Of a stretch of 64,000 nt of DNA, positions 22,565 to 30,712 are shown piece by piece. The translations under genes and the position numbers were made by a program. The stretch's first letter is position 1, and the number at the start of each line of letters is the position of its first letter. Location of the stretch: assembly GCA_021734785.1 (NCBI GenBank), contig JAIPIF010000005.1:1-64000 (forward strand), written 5' to 3'. The DNA comes from Candidatus Altimarinota bacterium (GTDB lineage Bacteria; Patescibacteriota; Gracilibacteria; UBA4473). The notes under the pieces were generated by a model. That model saw nothing but the letters and a program-made list of their open reading frames with translations, was not told where the DNA came from and did not search any database.

Positions 22565-22909
22565 ATGGAAAAAGATATCTTGAAAACCAAAAGTTTTGCT
22601 TTTGCCGTGCGAATTGTGAAATTCGCACTGCTTCTTCAAAAAGAGAAGAAAGAATTCACGCTTTCTCAACAGATTCTCAAAAGTGGAACCTCCATCGGCG
22701 CAAATGTTGCTGAGGCACATGCCGCTATTTCAAGGGCAGATTTTTCCGCAAAAATTTCCATCGCTCACAAAGAAACGATGTACTGGCTCACACTGCTCAA
22801 AGAAACCGATTTTCTCGAAGAAAATTTATTTCAGTCTCTTTTTTCCGATGCAGAAGAGCTGGCCAAAATAACCTTTTCTGTGCTAAAAACAACGCGGCTC
22901 AAAAAATAA
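22565..22909 (+). CDS. Four-helix bundle protein (S23/IVS family)
   Basis: 114 aa from the ATG at 22565, 22 bp after tRNA-Cys. FAVRIVKFALLLQKEKKEFT, LSQQILKSGTSIGANVAEAH, an ADFSAKISIAHKETMYWLTL segment and a closing ELAKITFSVLKTTRLKK match the 'four helix bundle' family (TIGR02436), first found as ORFs inside 23S rRNA intervening sequences and common in CPR and Bacteroidetes. The family is thought to form pentameric helical bundles; its function is unknown. Here it sits between tRNA-Cys and tRNA-Leu rather than in an rRNA. Confidence 0.88.
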   Translation: MEKDILKTKSFAFAVRIVKFALLLQKEKKEFTLSQQILKSGTSIGANVAEAHAAISRADFSAKISIAHKETMYWLTLLKETDFLEENLFQSLFSDAEELAKITFSVLKTTRLKK

Positions 22910-22959
22910 GTGCTCTTTGTTCTTTGCTCTTTGTGACCTACAAAGTCCTTGCCGACGAC

Positions 22960-23047
<88 letters not shown>

Positions 23048-23211
23048 CAGATTTGCTCTTTTTTAAAAAAGGTCCCGCTATAAGAAAACGAAAAATATCT
23101 TTTTTTGGGGCCCCCGTCCCGCCGTGGCGGGATGGGGAGAGGAGGAGCGGATGAAGTGTGCCGAGCTGCTGGCGAAGCCAGCCGCGAGGACAACGAAATC
23201 CGCGACGACGA

Positions 23212-23296
23212 GCGCGGGTGGTGAAATTGGTAGACACGCTGGCCTTAGGAGCCAGTGCCGCAAGGCTTGGAGGTTCGAGTCCTCTCCCGCGCACCA
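23212..23296 (+). tRNA. tRNA-Leu (UAG)
   Basis: Acceptor GCGCGGG/CCCGCGC, anticodon loop CTTAGGA (anticodon TAG), class II variable arm GCCGCAAGGC, discriminator A, CCA encoded at 23294-23296. Its last 16 bases, CCTCTCCCGCGCACCA, recur exactly at 23411 and 23686. Confidence 0.95.
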
Positions 23297-23410
23297 GCGC
23301 GAAATGCTGATGTCCCTGCAGGGGGCAGCAGTATTTTGCCATTGGCACGAGAGGACGAGAACCTCGCAGGTTCGTGCGAAGCCCTGACCCCGCCCTGGCG
23401 GGGGAAGTTT

Positions 23411-23426
23411 CCTCTCCCGCGCACCA
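23411..23426 (+). repeat. Copy of tRNA-Leu 3' end, second copy
   Basis: CCTCTCCCGCGCACCA, identical to tRNA bases 23281-23296 (3' half of the T stem, acceptor 3' strand and CCA). The bases upstream are unrelated, so identity starts abruptly in the T arm. Confidence 0.85.
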
Positions 23427-23569
23427 CCATACTTGCCCACGAACGTGTGAGTGGCTGCAAGTATGAGTGCCTCGCCGAAGTCTTGACGAAGGCGGGCAAA
23501 TTTTTTTACAGATCTCAAATCTCAATTTTTGAACATTTGTTCTTCGCTTTTTCTTCTTCTCTTTTCTCA

Positions 23570-23609
23570 CTTCGAAACTTCCCTGCTTCCCTTCTTCAAA
23601 ACTCCACCC
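23570..23609. repeat. 8-bp periodic micro-repeat array (5 units)
   Basis: Octamers CTTCGAAA, CTTCCCTG, CTTCCCTT, CTTCAAAA, CTCCACCC, merging into a C-rich palindrome exactly as at 19563-19602. Confidence 0.7.
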
Positions 23610-23642
23610 CCCCTTTTCAAAGGGGGACGGGGGGATTTTCCC

Positions 23643-23677
23643 ATTTATCATTTATCATTTGTAATCTGTAATTGTTC
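23643..23677. repeat. 7-bp periodic micro-repeat array (5 units)
   Basis: Heptamers ATTTATC, ATTTATC, ATTTGTA, ATCTGTA, ATTGTTC. It lies directly after the 'AAAGGGGGACGGGGGGATTT' element, the same order as at 19670-19725. Confidence 0.7.
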
Positions 23678-23685
23678 TTTGCCTT

Positions 23686-23701
23686 CCTCTCCCGCGCACC
23701 A
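23686..23701 (+). repeat. Copy of tRNA-Leu 3' end, third copy
   Basis: CCTCTCCCGCGCACCA again, 405 bp from the tRNA copy and 50 bp upstream of the argS start codon. Confidence 0.85.
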
Positions 23702-23737
23702 GGAAAAAAGCACACTGGTCTTTTCCCAAAAAATTGG

Positions 23738-23743
23738 TACGAT
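23738..23743 (+). promoter_or_regulatory. argS -10 hexamer, leaderless-type spacing
   Basis: TGG-TACGAT (extended -10), then 7 nt TTTCGCG, then the ATG. Nearly the same string (TACAATTTCGCGATG) precedes the gene starting at 38304 on the other strand. Confidence 0.6.
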
Positions 23744-23750
23744 TTTCGCG

Positions 23751-25430
23751 ATGCAATCTCTCGTCCTCTCACATCTTCAGCAAAATATTGATCAAGAATT
23801 TTGTTCAAAAATTCAGTTCAGCCCGGTCCCCCGCGGCCAGTCGGGGGATCTGGCGCTGAGTTTCTTTGCGCTAGCAAAGTCAGAGAAACAAGCCCCCCCT
23901 GTGCTCGCAGCGGAAGTTGCAAAAAAACTAAAAAACGCAGACTTCCTGGAAAAAACGGAAATCGTGGGTCCGTACCTCAACCTCTTTTTCAGACCGGAAG
24001 TGCTGATGAAAGAGGCACTCGCAGCCCCCCTGGAGGGCAAAAGTCTGGCGGGAAAAACGATCGTCCTGGAATTTTCGGGGCCAAACACAAACAAGCCCCT
24101 GCATCTGGGGCACATGCGAAACCACGCCCTGGGGATTTCGATGGCAAATATTTTGGAAGCCGTCGGGGCCCAGGTCCATCGCGTCAACATCATCAACGAC
24201 CGCGGCGTCCACATTTGCAAATCCATGCTCGCCTACCAAAAATGGGGAAATGGCGAAACCCCGCAACAAAGCGGGGAAGCGCCGGATGCTTTTGTGGGAC
24301 GGTACTACGTTCGATTTGAAACCGAGGCCAAAAAAGATGAATCGCTCAAAAATGAAATCCAGACGATGCTCCAAAAATGGGAATCCGGCGATCCCGAGAT
24401 CCGCGCGCTCTGGGAAAAGATGAATCAGTGGGCACTGTCAGGACATGCCAAAACCTACAAACGTCAGGGCATCGAATTTGAAAAAAACTACATCGAGTCC
24501 GAGACCTATCAGCTGGGAAAAGAGTTTGTGCAGGAGGGGGTCAAAAAAGGAGTCTTCCAAAAACGCGACGACGGAGCCATCGCCATCGACCTGACAAAGG
24601 AAGGGCTTGATGAAAAAGTCGTCCTGCGGCCAGATGGAACCAGTGTGTACCTCACGCAGGACATCGCTGTTGCGAAATTACGATACCAGGACTTTGATCC
24701 GGACGAACTGGTGTACGTGGTCGCCGACGAGCAAAATTATCATTTCAAGGTTCTTTTCTTGTGTTTGGAAAAATTGGGGCTCATTGAGAGTAAGAAATGT
24801 GTTCATCTTGGGTACGGCCTGGTGCACCTCCCCGATGGACGGATGAAGTCCAGAGAAGGCACGGTCGTCGACGCAGACACGTTGATGGACACGCTTAAAA
24901 ACTTGGCAGCCGCAGAGATCAAGGCGCGTCACGACGACTGGACGGAGGAGCAAATATCCGAAACCGCGGAAAAAATTCAGGACGCAGCATGGAAATTTTT
25001 TCTCCTCTCCACTGCGCCAAAAAAAGCCATCACATTCGATGCACAAAAATCGATTCAGTTTGAAGGCGCCACCGGTCCGTACCTGCAGTACGCGGGAGTC
25101 CGGATTCAGTCGATTCTCCGAAAAGCAGGCGGCGTTCCGGATGAAGATTTTTTAAGTCATTTCGGAGAAGCAGAAAAAAAACTCGGGGGAAAAGTTCTGG
25201 AGTTTGCGCCAGTGCTCGAGCGCGCCGCAGAGACGATGAATCCCACCTACCTCGTCACCTACCTGCTGGAGCTCGCCCAAGACTGGTCGAGTTTTTACGC
25301 GGGAAATTCTGTCCTGAAGGCGGACACAGGCGGACAAAAAGATGCCCGTCTGCAGCTGGCGGAGAAAGTCTTGGCAGTGCTGAAACGCGGCATTGAAATC
25401 CTCGGATTTCAGTTGCCAGAGCGGATGTAG
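23751..25430 (+). CDS. argS: Arginyl-tRNA synthetase
   Basis: 559 aa class I synthetase that charges tRNA-Arg. The start at 23751 is chosen because the frame upstream runs through repeat DNA and a -10 hexamer ends 7 nt before this ATG. The N-terminal Add1 domain leads to EFSGPNTNKPLHLGHMRNHA (HIGH-type motif at about residue 117). INDRGVHICKSMLAYQKWG follows, then YLTQDIAVAKLRY, and RMKSREGTVVDADTL, the family's substitute for KMSKS, at about residue 364. The DALR anticodon-binding domain is at the C-terminus (TYLLELAQDWSSFYAGNSVL). Length is normal. It converges on the ATP-grasp fusion gene. Confidence 0.96.
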   Translation: MQSLVLSHLQQNIDQEFCSKIQFSPVPRGQSGDLALSFFALAKSEKQAPPVLAAEVAKKLKNADFLEKTEIVGPYLNLFFRPEVLMKEALAAPLEGKSLAGKTIVLEFSGPNTNKPLHLGHMRNHALGISMANILEAVGAQVHRVNIINDRGVHICKSMLAYQKWGNGETPQQSGEAPDAFVGRYYVRFETEAKKDESLKNEIQTMLQKWESGDPEIRALWEKMNQWALSGHAKTYKRQGIEFEKNYIESETYQLGKEFVQEGVKKGVFQKRDDGAIAIDLTKEGLDEKVVLRPDGTSVYLTQDIAVAKLRYQDFDPDELVYVVADEQNYHFKVLFLCLEKLGLIESKKCVHLGYGLVHLPDGRMKSREGTVVDADTLMDTLKNLAAAEIKARHDDWTEEQISETAEKIQDAAWKFFLLSTAPKKAITFDAQKSIQFEGATGPYLQYAGVRIQSILRKAGGVPDEDFLSHFGEAEKKLGGKVLEFAPVLERAAETMNPTYLVTYLLELAQDWSSFYAGNSVLKADTGGQKDARLQLAEKVLAVLKRGIEILGFQLPERM

Positions 25431-25438
25431 CCCCCCTC

Positions 25439-25458
25439 ATTCCCGCGAAAGCGGGAAT
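25439..25458. repeat. Palindrome between convergent genes
   Basis: Arms ATTCCCGC / GCGGGAAT around GAAA, in the 37-bp gap between argS and the convergent gene's stop. Same class as the 'CATTCCC...GGGAATCC' elements near 14840-14905. It may serve as a two-way terminator, though it has no T tract. Confidence 0.6.
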
Positions 25459-25467
25459 CCGCGTTCC

Positions 25468-27768
25468 TCACGGCACAAATTTTGCGGGCCTGAGCTCATC
25501 AAATTTTTTGAGAATCTTGAGATCTTTATGAGAAATCTTTCCCACGTACAGCTCGGGCAGTGTCCCACCACTACTGAGAAATCGATCCACCTCCTGCTCC
25601 CCACGGAAATAAATGGAATCTTTGGTAAACGCCCCGGATTTGGACGTTTTGGAAACACCGCGCTTGGATTTGACACAGAGCTTCCAGACTAAATCTTCGG
25701 AAATGTCGTAGGTACTCCGGAGAAAATCAAAGAGATCCCGAAAAGACATCTTTCCCGCGAGAAAGATTGCCACCATCAAGAGCGCCGGCGTGATAAATTT
25801 TTCCCCGAGATTTAATCCCAGTGCGTTTTGGTTGTGGACCGCCAGTCCTTCTTCTGTGAGCAAATAGCCCGCTGTCCCCCGCCGGAAAATTTGAAAGGGC
25901 TGCTGCTTCCCATTTTCGTTTCGAAACACATGGGTCCCCAGCTCGTGGACAAGCAACGCCTGCAGGCGATTTTCACGAAATGTCGCTCCTTTTCGGACGA
26001 GAATACTTCCATTTTTGGTGACCTGTACATCCGCCACAGACTCTTCCAATAATTTCACTTTCCAGTGAGAAAGATGGTGTGTTTTTAAGTACGCCTGAAG
26101 CTGCTCGACGGCTGCACGGCTGTCGAGCTCTGGACTGTCGTCGGGAGCCACTTCTGGATGTTTTTTGAGAAACTCCACCGCTTTGCGATACCGTATCTCT
26201 GTCACGCCGCCAAACACCCGTTCGGAAAAGTGCGGAAAATCATCCGTGCCCACCGATTCGATGAGTGAGGCACGATCCGAAAGTTCCTGAATTTTTTTGG
26301 AAAAGAGTGGATACAGCACGTGATCCACTTCCGGAATTTTTTTGAGTTCTCGCTGAATGTGATCCAGATCCAGTTCACATTCCCGGTACAAAAACCGTGG
26401 CACAAAGTCCCCGTGCACAAGAAAGAGCTCTTTTTGTTCTTCCAGATTTCGAGGATTGATGTACGTGAGAAGCTTGAGCTGCTCGTCGATGCGGCAGATT
26501 TTTTCATCCACATTTTTTATCTTTCGTTCATCCACATGGGAAGCGATGACCGCTGGAGCAGATTCGAATTTTTTGTTGGGATCGACGAGAAAGTCTGTCA
26601 GGAATTTTCCTGCGAGCAAAATGTCGGCGTCTTGTACGGTTCCCTTTTTGACGGGCAACTTCATTCGCTGTCCTCCGATCGTGATGTCCAAAAGTGATTG
26701 CTCGGGATGGTGGCGGTTGGGCGCAATTAAATTTTCCGAAGCGGTCAGATCGATTTTTGCCACGATGTGTTCTGGAGGCTCTCCGTTGAGAAGAACGTTT
26801 TCGTACACACCGAGAATGGGTTTTTTCTTGAGGGATTCCTCGAGGCTCGATTTATCAGAAAACAGTGTTTTGCTCACATTGACGCCATCTTCAACCGAAA
26901 GAATTTTGAGATCAGCTATTTTTTTGAGTCGCTGTTTGAGCGGCACACGATTGGCAATCTGGATCTTGAGCCCCGCACGAGCATTGAGCTCTAGGACTTT
27001 TACTCCCGCATTGGTGACCACAAAATCGATGCCGAGATAGCCAATTTTGGTCGTCTTTTGGATTCGGGCTGCTGATTCGAGGATTTCATCCCAAAAGGGA
27101 ATCTGAAACCCCACTGCTGACTCTCCATTTGGAAGCTTTCGGAGAAACTGGGAGTGGTACGCTGCTCCGATGGTCTTGCCGGTTCCCAGGTCGATGCCCA
27201 TACCATACGCCCCCAGCTCCATGTTGGCTTTGCCGTCCGATTCATGCGTCGGCACACGAAGCATCGCCATCACGGGAACAAGGTTAAAGACAATCACTCG
27301 CACATCACAGAGTCCGGCTTCGGTCAGGCGCGCAAAATCTGGATGGGGCTGGAGATGTTCTTCAAAAATAACCGAATCTCGGATGCCGGAGATTGAATAC
27401 TTTCCGTCCAAAATATCAATGCAGTGACGATACATGTCCTCCTGATACAGGCGATGTCCCCCGGCCGTCCGCCAGGAGTGTTTTTTGCGTTCAGTGACAA
27501 CTAGAATTCCCGCTCCGCCGTATCCGTGGTTTGGCTTGAGGACAAAAGAATCCGGCAGCGCATCAAAAAACTCCGGCGTGAGCTCTGTGTGGCGTCGTAT
27601 CACGTGGAAGAGTTTTGCCGCTCCGATACCACGAGAGGCGAGAAACTGCTTGGTAAAAATTTTATTATCGGCAAACTTTTTATTGGCATGCGAGTTGTGC
27701 CGCGCGATGTATTCAAGATTTCGCGCGTTCATCCCCAAGATCTGTCCGGATCGTTTCCACCAGTTCAT
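25468..27768 (-). CDS. RimK-like ATP-grasp ligase / retropepsin-like / DUF1704 HExxxH peptidase fusion
   Basis: 766 aa with three domains. Residues about 25-275 are an ATP-grasp ligase of the alpha-L-glutamate-ligase-like type: FVLKPNHGYGGAGILVV (ATP loop), LCDVRVIVFNLVPVMAMLRV and DFVVTNAGVKVLELNARAGL (Mg2+ ligands). Residues about 315-405 resemble the retropepsin-like RimK-associated protease: ILGVYENVLLNGEPPEHIVA, KIDLTASENLI in place of the catalytic K(I/V)DTGA, and ILLAGKFLTDFLVDPNKKF. The catalytic Asp remains but Thr-Gly is lost, so it is probably degenerate. Residues about 420-766 are a DUF1704/QEGLA (MATCAP-like) metallopeptidase with HELGTH at about residue 608 and EEGLA at about 638. 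It lies 9 bp downstream of a 7TM gene. Inferred role: adding and removing amino-acid tags on a peptide or protein; the substrate is unknown. Confidence 0.82.
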   Translation of the reverse strand: MNWWKRSGQILGMNARNLEYIARHNSHANKKFADNKIFTKQFLASRGIGAAKLFHVIRRHTELTPEFFDALPDSFVLKPNHGYGGAGILVVTERKKHSWRTAGGHRLYQEDMYRHCIDILDGKYSISGIRDSVIFEEHLQPHPDFARLTEAGLCDVRVIVFNLVPVMAMLRVPTHESDGKANMELGAYGMGIDLGTGKTIGAAYHSQFLRKLPNGESAVGFQIPFWDEILESAARIQKTTKIGYLGIDFVVTNAGVKVLELNARAGLKIQIANRVPLKQRLKKIADLKILSVEDGVNVSKTLFSDKSSLEESLKKKPILGVYENVLLNGEPPEHIVAKIDLTASENLIAPNRHHPEQSLLDITIGGQRMKLPVKKGTVQDADILLAGKFLTDFLVDPNKKFESAPAVIASHVDERKIKNVDEKICRIDEQLKLLTYINPRNLEEQKELFLVHGDFVPRFLYRECELDLDHIQRELKKIPEVDHVLYPLFSKKIQELSDRASLIESVGTDDFPHFSERVFGGVTEIRYRKAVEFLKKHPEVAPDDSPELDSRAAVEQLQAYLKTHHLSHWKVKLLEESVADVQVTKNGSILVRKGATFRENRLQALLVHELGTHVFRNENGKQQPFQIFRRGTAGYLLTEEGLAVHNQNALGLNLGEKFITPALLMVAIFLAGKMSFRDLFDFLRSTYDISEDLVWKLCVKSKRGVSKTSKSGAFTKDSIYFRGEQEVDRFLSSGGTLPELYVGKISHKDLKILKKFDELRPAKFVP

Positions 27769-27777
27769 GCAAAAAAA

Positions 27778-29343
27778 TTATTCTTCTTTGGTGTCGTCCC
27801 CAAACAACGCCGAAAATTTAAAATATTCAGACAGCCGCAGCCCGGTAAATCGCCCGAGCCACACGGTAGCCAAAATCGGAAGCAGGATGATCTCTGGCAC
27901 AGAAAGAATGCGGGTTTCCATCCAGTTCCACTCGACAAACACAAAACCAATGAGCGACACCAAAACCGTTTCTCCCGCAACAATCAGCGCCGTACGAAGG
28001 CCCCCTTCGGTTTGCGCAGAGAGAAATTTTTCCGAAATGGTCGACATCACCAGCATGGGAAAGATTGCAAGCGTCAGATTGATCGACGTGTCGAAATACA
28101 GAGCCAGTCCCAGCACGAGAAAAAACGAAAGTGCCAGCACCGAGAGCAGCAGAGAAACTCGTGGAATGTAGAGCAGCTCCACATGGTCAAAAAGCAGACG
28201 AATGAGATAGCTCACCACCAGCACCAGCGCAAAAACAAGAAATCCAAACTCCAGTCCCAGCAGGATAAAGCTGAGCGTCAGCATGAGCGGCGCAAAAACT
28301 CCAAAGGTCCGTAGTCCCACAAACTGGCGGAAAAATGCGATAACAAAAGTCACAAACGGTACGGCAAGAAGGAGAAAAATCACATTCTGAGAAATGCCGT
28401 GCGAGACGAAGTACGTCGTCAGCCGTGAGAGCGGCAGCCAGGTACTCATCCGTGCATCGAGAATTTTGAATTCAATCGCGCGCTCCTGCAGATCATCCGT
28501 GATGGTTTCGGTCGGATTTTGAAACAGCAGATCCAGTGCCTCTGGCCGGGTCAAAAGGATGGACCCTGGATCAAGAATGACAAAGACCGGTTGCAGTAAT
28601 TTGGCAATCTGATCAAGCGATCCTTCCGAGATCTGCACCAGCTGTTTTTGTCGAAAAGAGATCTGCGACTCAGGAGAAATTTTTTGCCACCACTGTGCAA
28701 AATTTTGAAAGGCAGTCGCGGAGCGAGTGTAAAAAAGAATCATTTCCGCTTCCTGAAGAAACCCTACATTTTCTTGGAGACGTCGCTGAAACGTTTCATC
28801 CGCGGCAATGCCGGTTTCGGATTTTTGAAAAGAAAGTGTTCTGAGCCAAATCCCGCGGTCTCCCGCACGCTCGATGAGCCCCTCCACGGGCACCTCTGAG
28901 TCTCTGACAAGTACCATTTTTTGGCTGTAGACTTTGACGGAAAAAATCCGGGATTCTCGAAGCTGTCCCTGACGCACGCTGAGTTTGACTTCGTAGCGAC
29001 CGGGGTCAGCAAAAGTATGGCGCACTTTTCCCCCCCACTGCACCTGACTCCCATCGCCGAAATCCCACCAGTACACCGGCGGACCAAATTCTTCTTCCGA
29101 AAGCAGTTCCGAGCTCATCGCATCAAACACGGTCTCCTGTCCGGGCGCAATAAATTCATCGTACTCGGCCTGGGGACGGATACGGAGTGGTTCTTTTTCG
29201 GGGGAAACGGATTCTGCCGCTCGATCAGGACTGGCCGCTGGCAAAATGGTGGCCTCCGGGACGGAGGGAGAATCGGGAGATTGTGCCATCACCAGGCTGG
29301 TCAAAAGCAGTCCCCCTGCGAATGCCAAAAACAGACGTTTCAT
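27778..29343 (-). CDS. PKD-domain 7TM membrane protein (7TM_transglut family)
   Basis: 521 aa. A signal peptide (MKRLFLAFAGGLLLTSLVMA) is followed by a Pro/Ser-rich linker and a PKD domain (VYWWDFGDGSQVQWGGKVRH, TFADPGRYEVKLSVRQGQ; residues about 85-155). A soluble region (about 155-300) comes next, then six to seven membrane helices (about 300-510) beginning NVIFLLLAVPFVTFVIAFFR. GLRTFGVFAPLMLTLSFILL and LLYIPRVSLLLSVLALSF match the 7TM module that in Proteobacteria is fused to an inactive transglutaminase and encoded next to an alpha-L-glutamate-ligase-like ATP-grasp gene. Here the transglutaminase part is replaced by PKD plus an unrecognised domain. The start ATG at 29343 gives the signal peptide. 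It is first in the operon with the ATP-grasp fusion and probably anchors or senses for it. Confidence 0.8.
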   Translation of the reverse strand: MKRLFLAFAGGLLLTSLVMAQSPDSPSVPEATILPAASPDRAAESVSPEKEPLRIRPQAEYDEFIAPGQETVFDAMSSELLSEEEFGPPVYWWDFGDGSQVQWGGKVRHTFADPGRYEVKLSVRQGQLRESRIFSVKVYSQKMVLVRDSEVPVEGLIERAGDRGIWLRTLSFQKSETGIAADETFQRRLQENVGFLQEAEMILFYTRSATAFQNFAQWWQKISPESQISFRQKQLVQISEGSLDQIAKLLQPVFVILDPGSILLTRPEALDLLFQNPTETITDDLQERAIEFKILDARMSTWLPLSRLTTYFVSHGISQNVIFLLLAVPFVTFVIAFFRQFVGLRTFGVFAPLMLTLSFILLGLEFGFLVFALVLVVSYLIRLLFDHVELLYIPRVSLLLSVLALSFFLVLGLALYFDTSINLTLAIFPMLVMSTISEKFLSAQTEGGLRTALIVAGETVLVSLIGFVFVEWNWMETRILSVPEIILLPILATVWLGRFTGLRLSEYFKFSALFGDDTKEE

Positions 29344-29377
29344 CACTGTGGATTTTGCCAGATCTGAGGAAAAATGC

Positions 29378-29383
29378 TACTTT
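29378..29383 (+). promoter_or_regulatory. dut -10 hexamer, leaderless-type spacing
   Basis: TGC-TACTTT (extended -10), 7 nt TTCCGCG, then the ATG at 29391. Same geometry as argS, prfB, cca and miaA. Confidence 0.5.
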
Positions 29384-29390
29384 TTCCGCG

Positions 29391-29825
29391 ATGAACATCC
29401 CTCTCCACCGCATCGACAAATCGCTCCCCCTGCCCCAGTACGAAACTGCGGGGAGTTTTGCGTTTGATTTTGTGGCACGAGAGCGGACGGAAATCGGACC
29501 AAAAGACGTGGGCTTTGTCCCGGGAAATGTCATAATCGAGTGCCCCCCAAATCTGGCACTCCTGATCCTCCCGAGAAGCTCTCTGTTTCGCAAAAAATCA
29601 CTTCTGATCCCAAATGCCCCCGGATTGGTCGATCAAGACTACTGCGGAAAAGATGATGAAATTCTGATTCAGGTGCTCAACTTGTCTGAGGAAACGGTGG
29701 TGGTCGACCGCGGAGAAAAAATCGCTCAGGGGCTGTTTGTGCGAACAGAGCGAGCAGCCTTTGAAGAGCACGATTCGCCCAGAGAAAAAAGTCGCGGAGG
29801 ATTTGGCAGTACCGATACCCCATGA
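29391..29825 (+). CDS. dut: dUTP diphosphatase
   Basis: 144 aa trimeric dUTPase: hydrolyses dUTP to dUMP and pyrophosphate, keeping uracil out of DNA. Motif 1 is ETAGSFAFDFVARERTEI. Motifs 2 and 3 run together as LPRSSLFRKKSLLIPNAPGL and VDQDYCGKDDEI (substrate binding; the catalytic Asp of motif 3 is in LVDQDY). Motif 4 is DRGEKIAQGLF, and the C-terminal motif 5 is SRGGFGSTDTP, which closes over the active site. It overlaps tilS by 4 bp (ATGA). Ung elsewhere in the window acts on uracil that escapes this enzyme. Confidence 0.92.
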   Translation: MNIPLHRIDKSLPLPQYETAGSFAFDFVARERTEIGPKDVGFVPGNVIIECPPNLALLILPRSSLFRKKSLLIPNAPGLVDQDYCGKDDEILIQVLNLSEETVVVDRGEKIAQGLFVRTERAAFEEHDSPREKSRGGFGSTDTP

Positions 29826-30712
29826 AAAATCTGGAAACGGTGTTTCGGGATTTTTTGAAACGGGAAAATCTCGAGGACCAAAAATTGCTGCTCCTGGTCT
29901 CGGGCGGAATCGATTCGATGACCCTCCTGCATGTGGCGGTGCAAACGATGGATCCGACGAATATTTTTGTCCTGCATGTAAATCATAAAACCCGCTCCCA
30001 GTGTGAGAAAGAGCAAGTTTTTGTGGAAAAAGTGTGCGAGCAATACGGGGCAAATTTTTTGGGGAAAACCCTTGCAAAAAAGCCGCAAAAAAACCGAGAA
30101 TCTTTCTGGCGCGCCGAACGGGAACGGTGCAAAACCTGGGCGATAAAAAAAACCGGAGCAAAACGAGCCCTCAGCGCCCATCATGCCACTGATCTGGTGG
30201 AAACGATGCTCTGGCGACTGGTGAAGGGCACCGGCGTGTCCGGGCTCTCGCCGTTTGAGACGGAGACGAAACCGTTTTGGACCGTGTCAAAAGCAGAAAT
30301 AGAAAAATACGCACGAGAGAAAAAGCTGCAATGGTGGGAAGATGCCAGCAACTTGAATACAAATTTTGATCGAAATTTAATTCGCCAGGAGGTGCTTCCC
30401 GAGCTTCGGAACATCACGCCAAATCTGGAAAAGGTCTTTGTCGCAGAGGCCCGGCACTTTTCTTCAGTGGAAACATTTTTGCGCTCCCGGCTGCCCTCCC
30501 CCCTTGAGAAAAAAATGTCACTCAAGACGTTTCTCACACTCCCCGAAATTTTACAGACAGAATTTTTGCGATCCATTGCACGACAAACACCCAGTTCTTC
30601 TGAAATTGACGACTGCCTTCGCTGGCTGCGGGGCACTCCTCCTGGGGGATCGGCGAAAAAGATCGGCGGGACTCCCCTCCGCCTAGAGCAAAACAAACTC
30701 CGCTGGGATTAA
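29822..30712 (+). CDS. tilS: tRNA(Ile)-lysidine synthase
   Basis: 296 aa. Converts cytidine 34 of tRNA-Ile2 to lysidine so that it reads AUA. The PP-loop LLLVSGGIDSMTLLHVAVQ (SGGxDS at residues about 27-32) binds ATP. HVNHKTRSQCEKEQVFVEKV, FWRAERERCKTWA and SAHHATDLVETMLWRLVKGT are the family's N-terminal segments, and EDASNLNTNFDRNLIRQEVL is the signature that follows. It is at the short end for the family, which has a C-terminal domain in many bacteria that is mostly missing here. Start overlaps dut; 3' end overlaps the convergent NUDIX gene by 4 bp. Confidence 0.93.
   Translation: MKNLETVFRDFLKRENLEDQKLLLLVSGGIDSMTLLHVAVQTMDPTNIFVLHVNHKTRSQCEKEQVFVEKVCEQYGANFLGKTLAKKPQKNRESFWRAERERCKTWAIKKTGAKRALSAHHATDLVETMLWRLVKGTGVSGLSPFETETKPFWTVSKAEIEKYAREKKLQWWEDASNLNTNFDRNLIRQEVLPELRNITPNLEKVFVAEARHFSSVETFLRSRLPSPLEKKMSLKTFLTLPEILQTEFLRSIARQTPSSSEIDDCLRWLRGTPPGGSAKKIGGTPLRLEQNKLRWD

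Larger units (their letters stand above)
23297..23737. other. Spacer with two extra tRNA-Leu 3' ends and micro-repeat arrays
   Basis: No gene. It contains exact copies of the tRNA-Leu(UAG) 3' terminus at 23411-23426 and 23686-23701, an octamer array (23570-23609), a C-rich palindromic element with AAAGGGGGACGGGGGGATTT (about 23605-23638) and a heptamer array (23643-23677). The argS promoter follows. Confidence 0.7.

Noticed and set aside
22155-22628. Minus-strand frame across tRNA-Cys
   Set aside because: It translates palindromic repeat and tRNA sequence; no homology or start signal.
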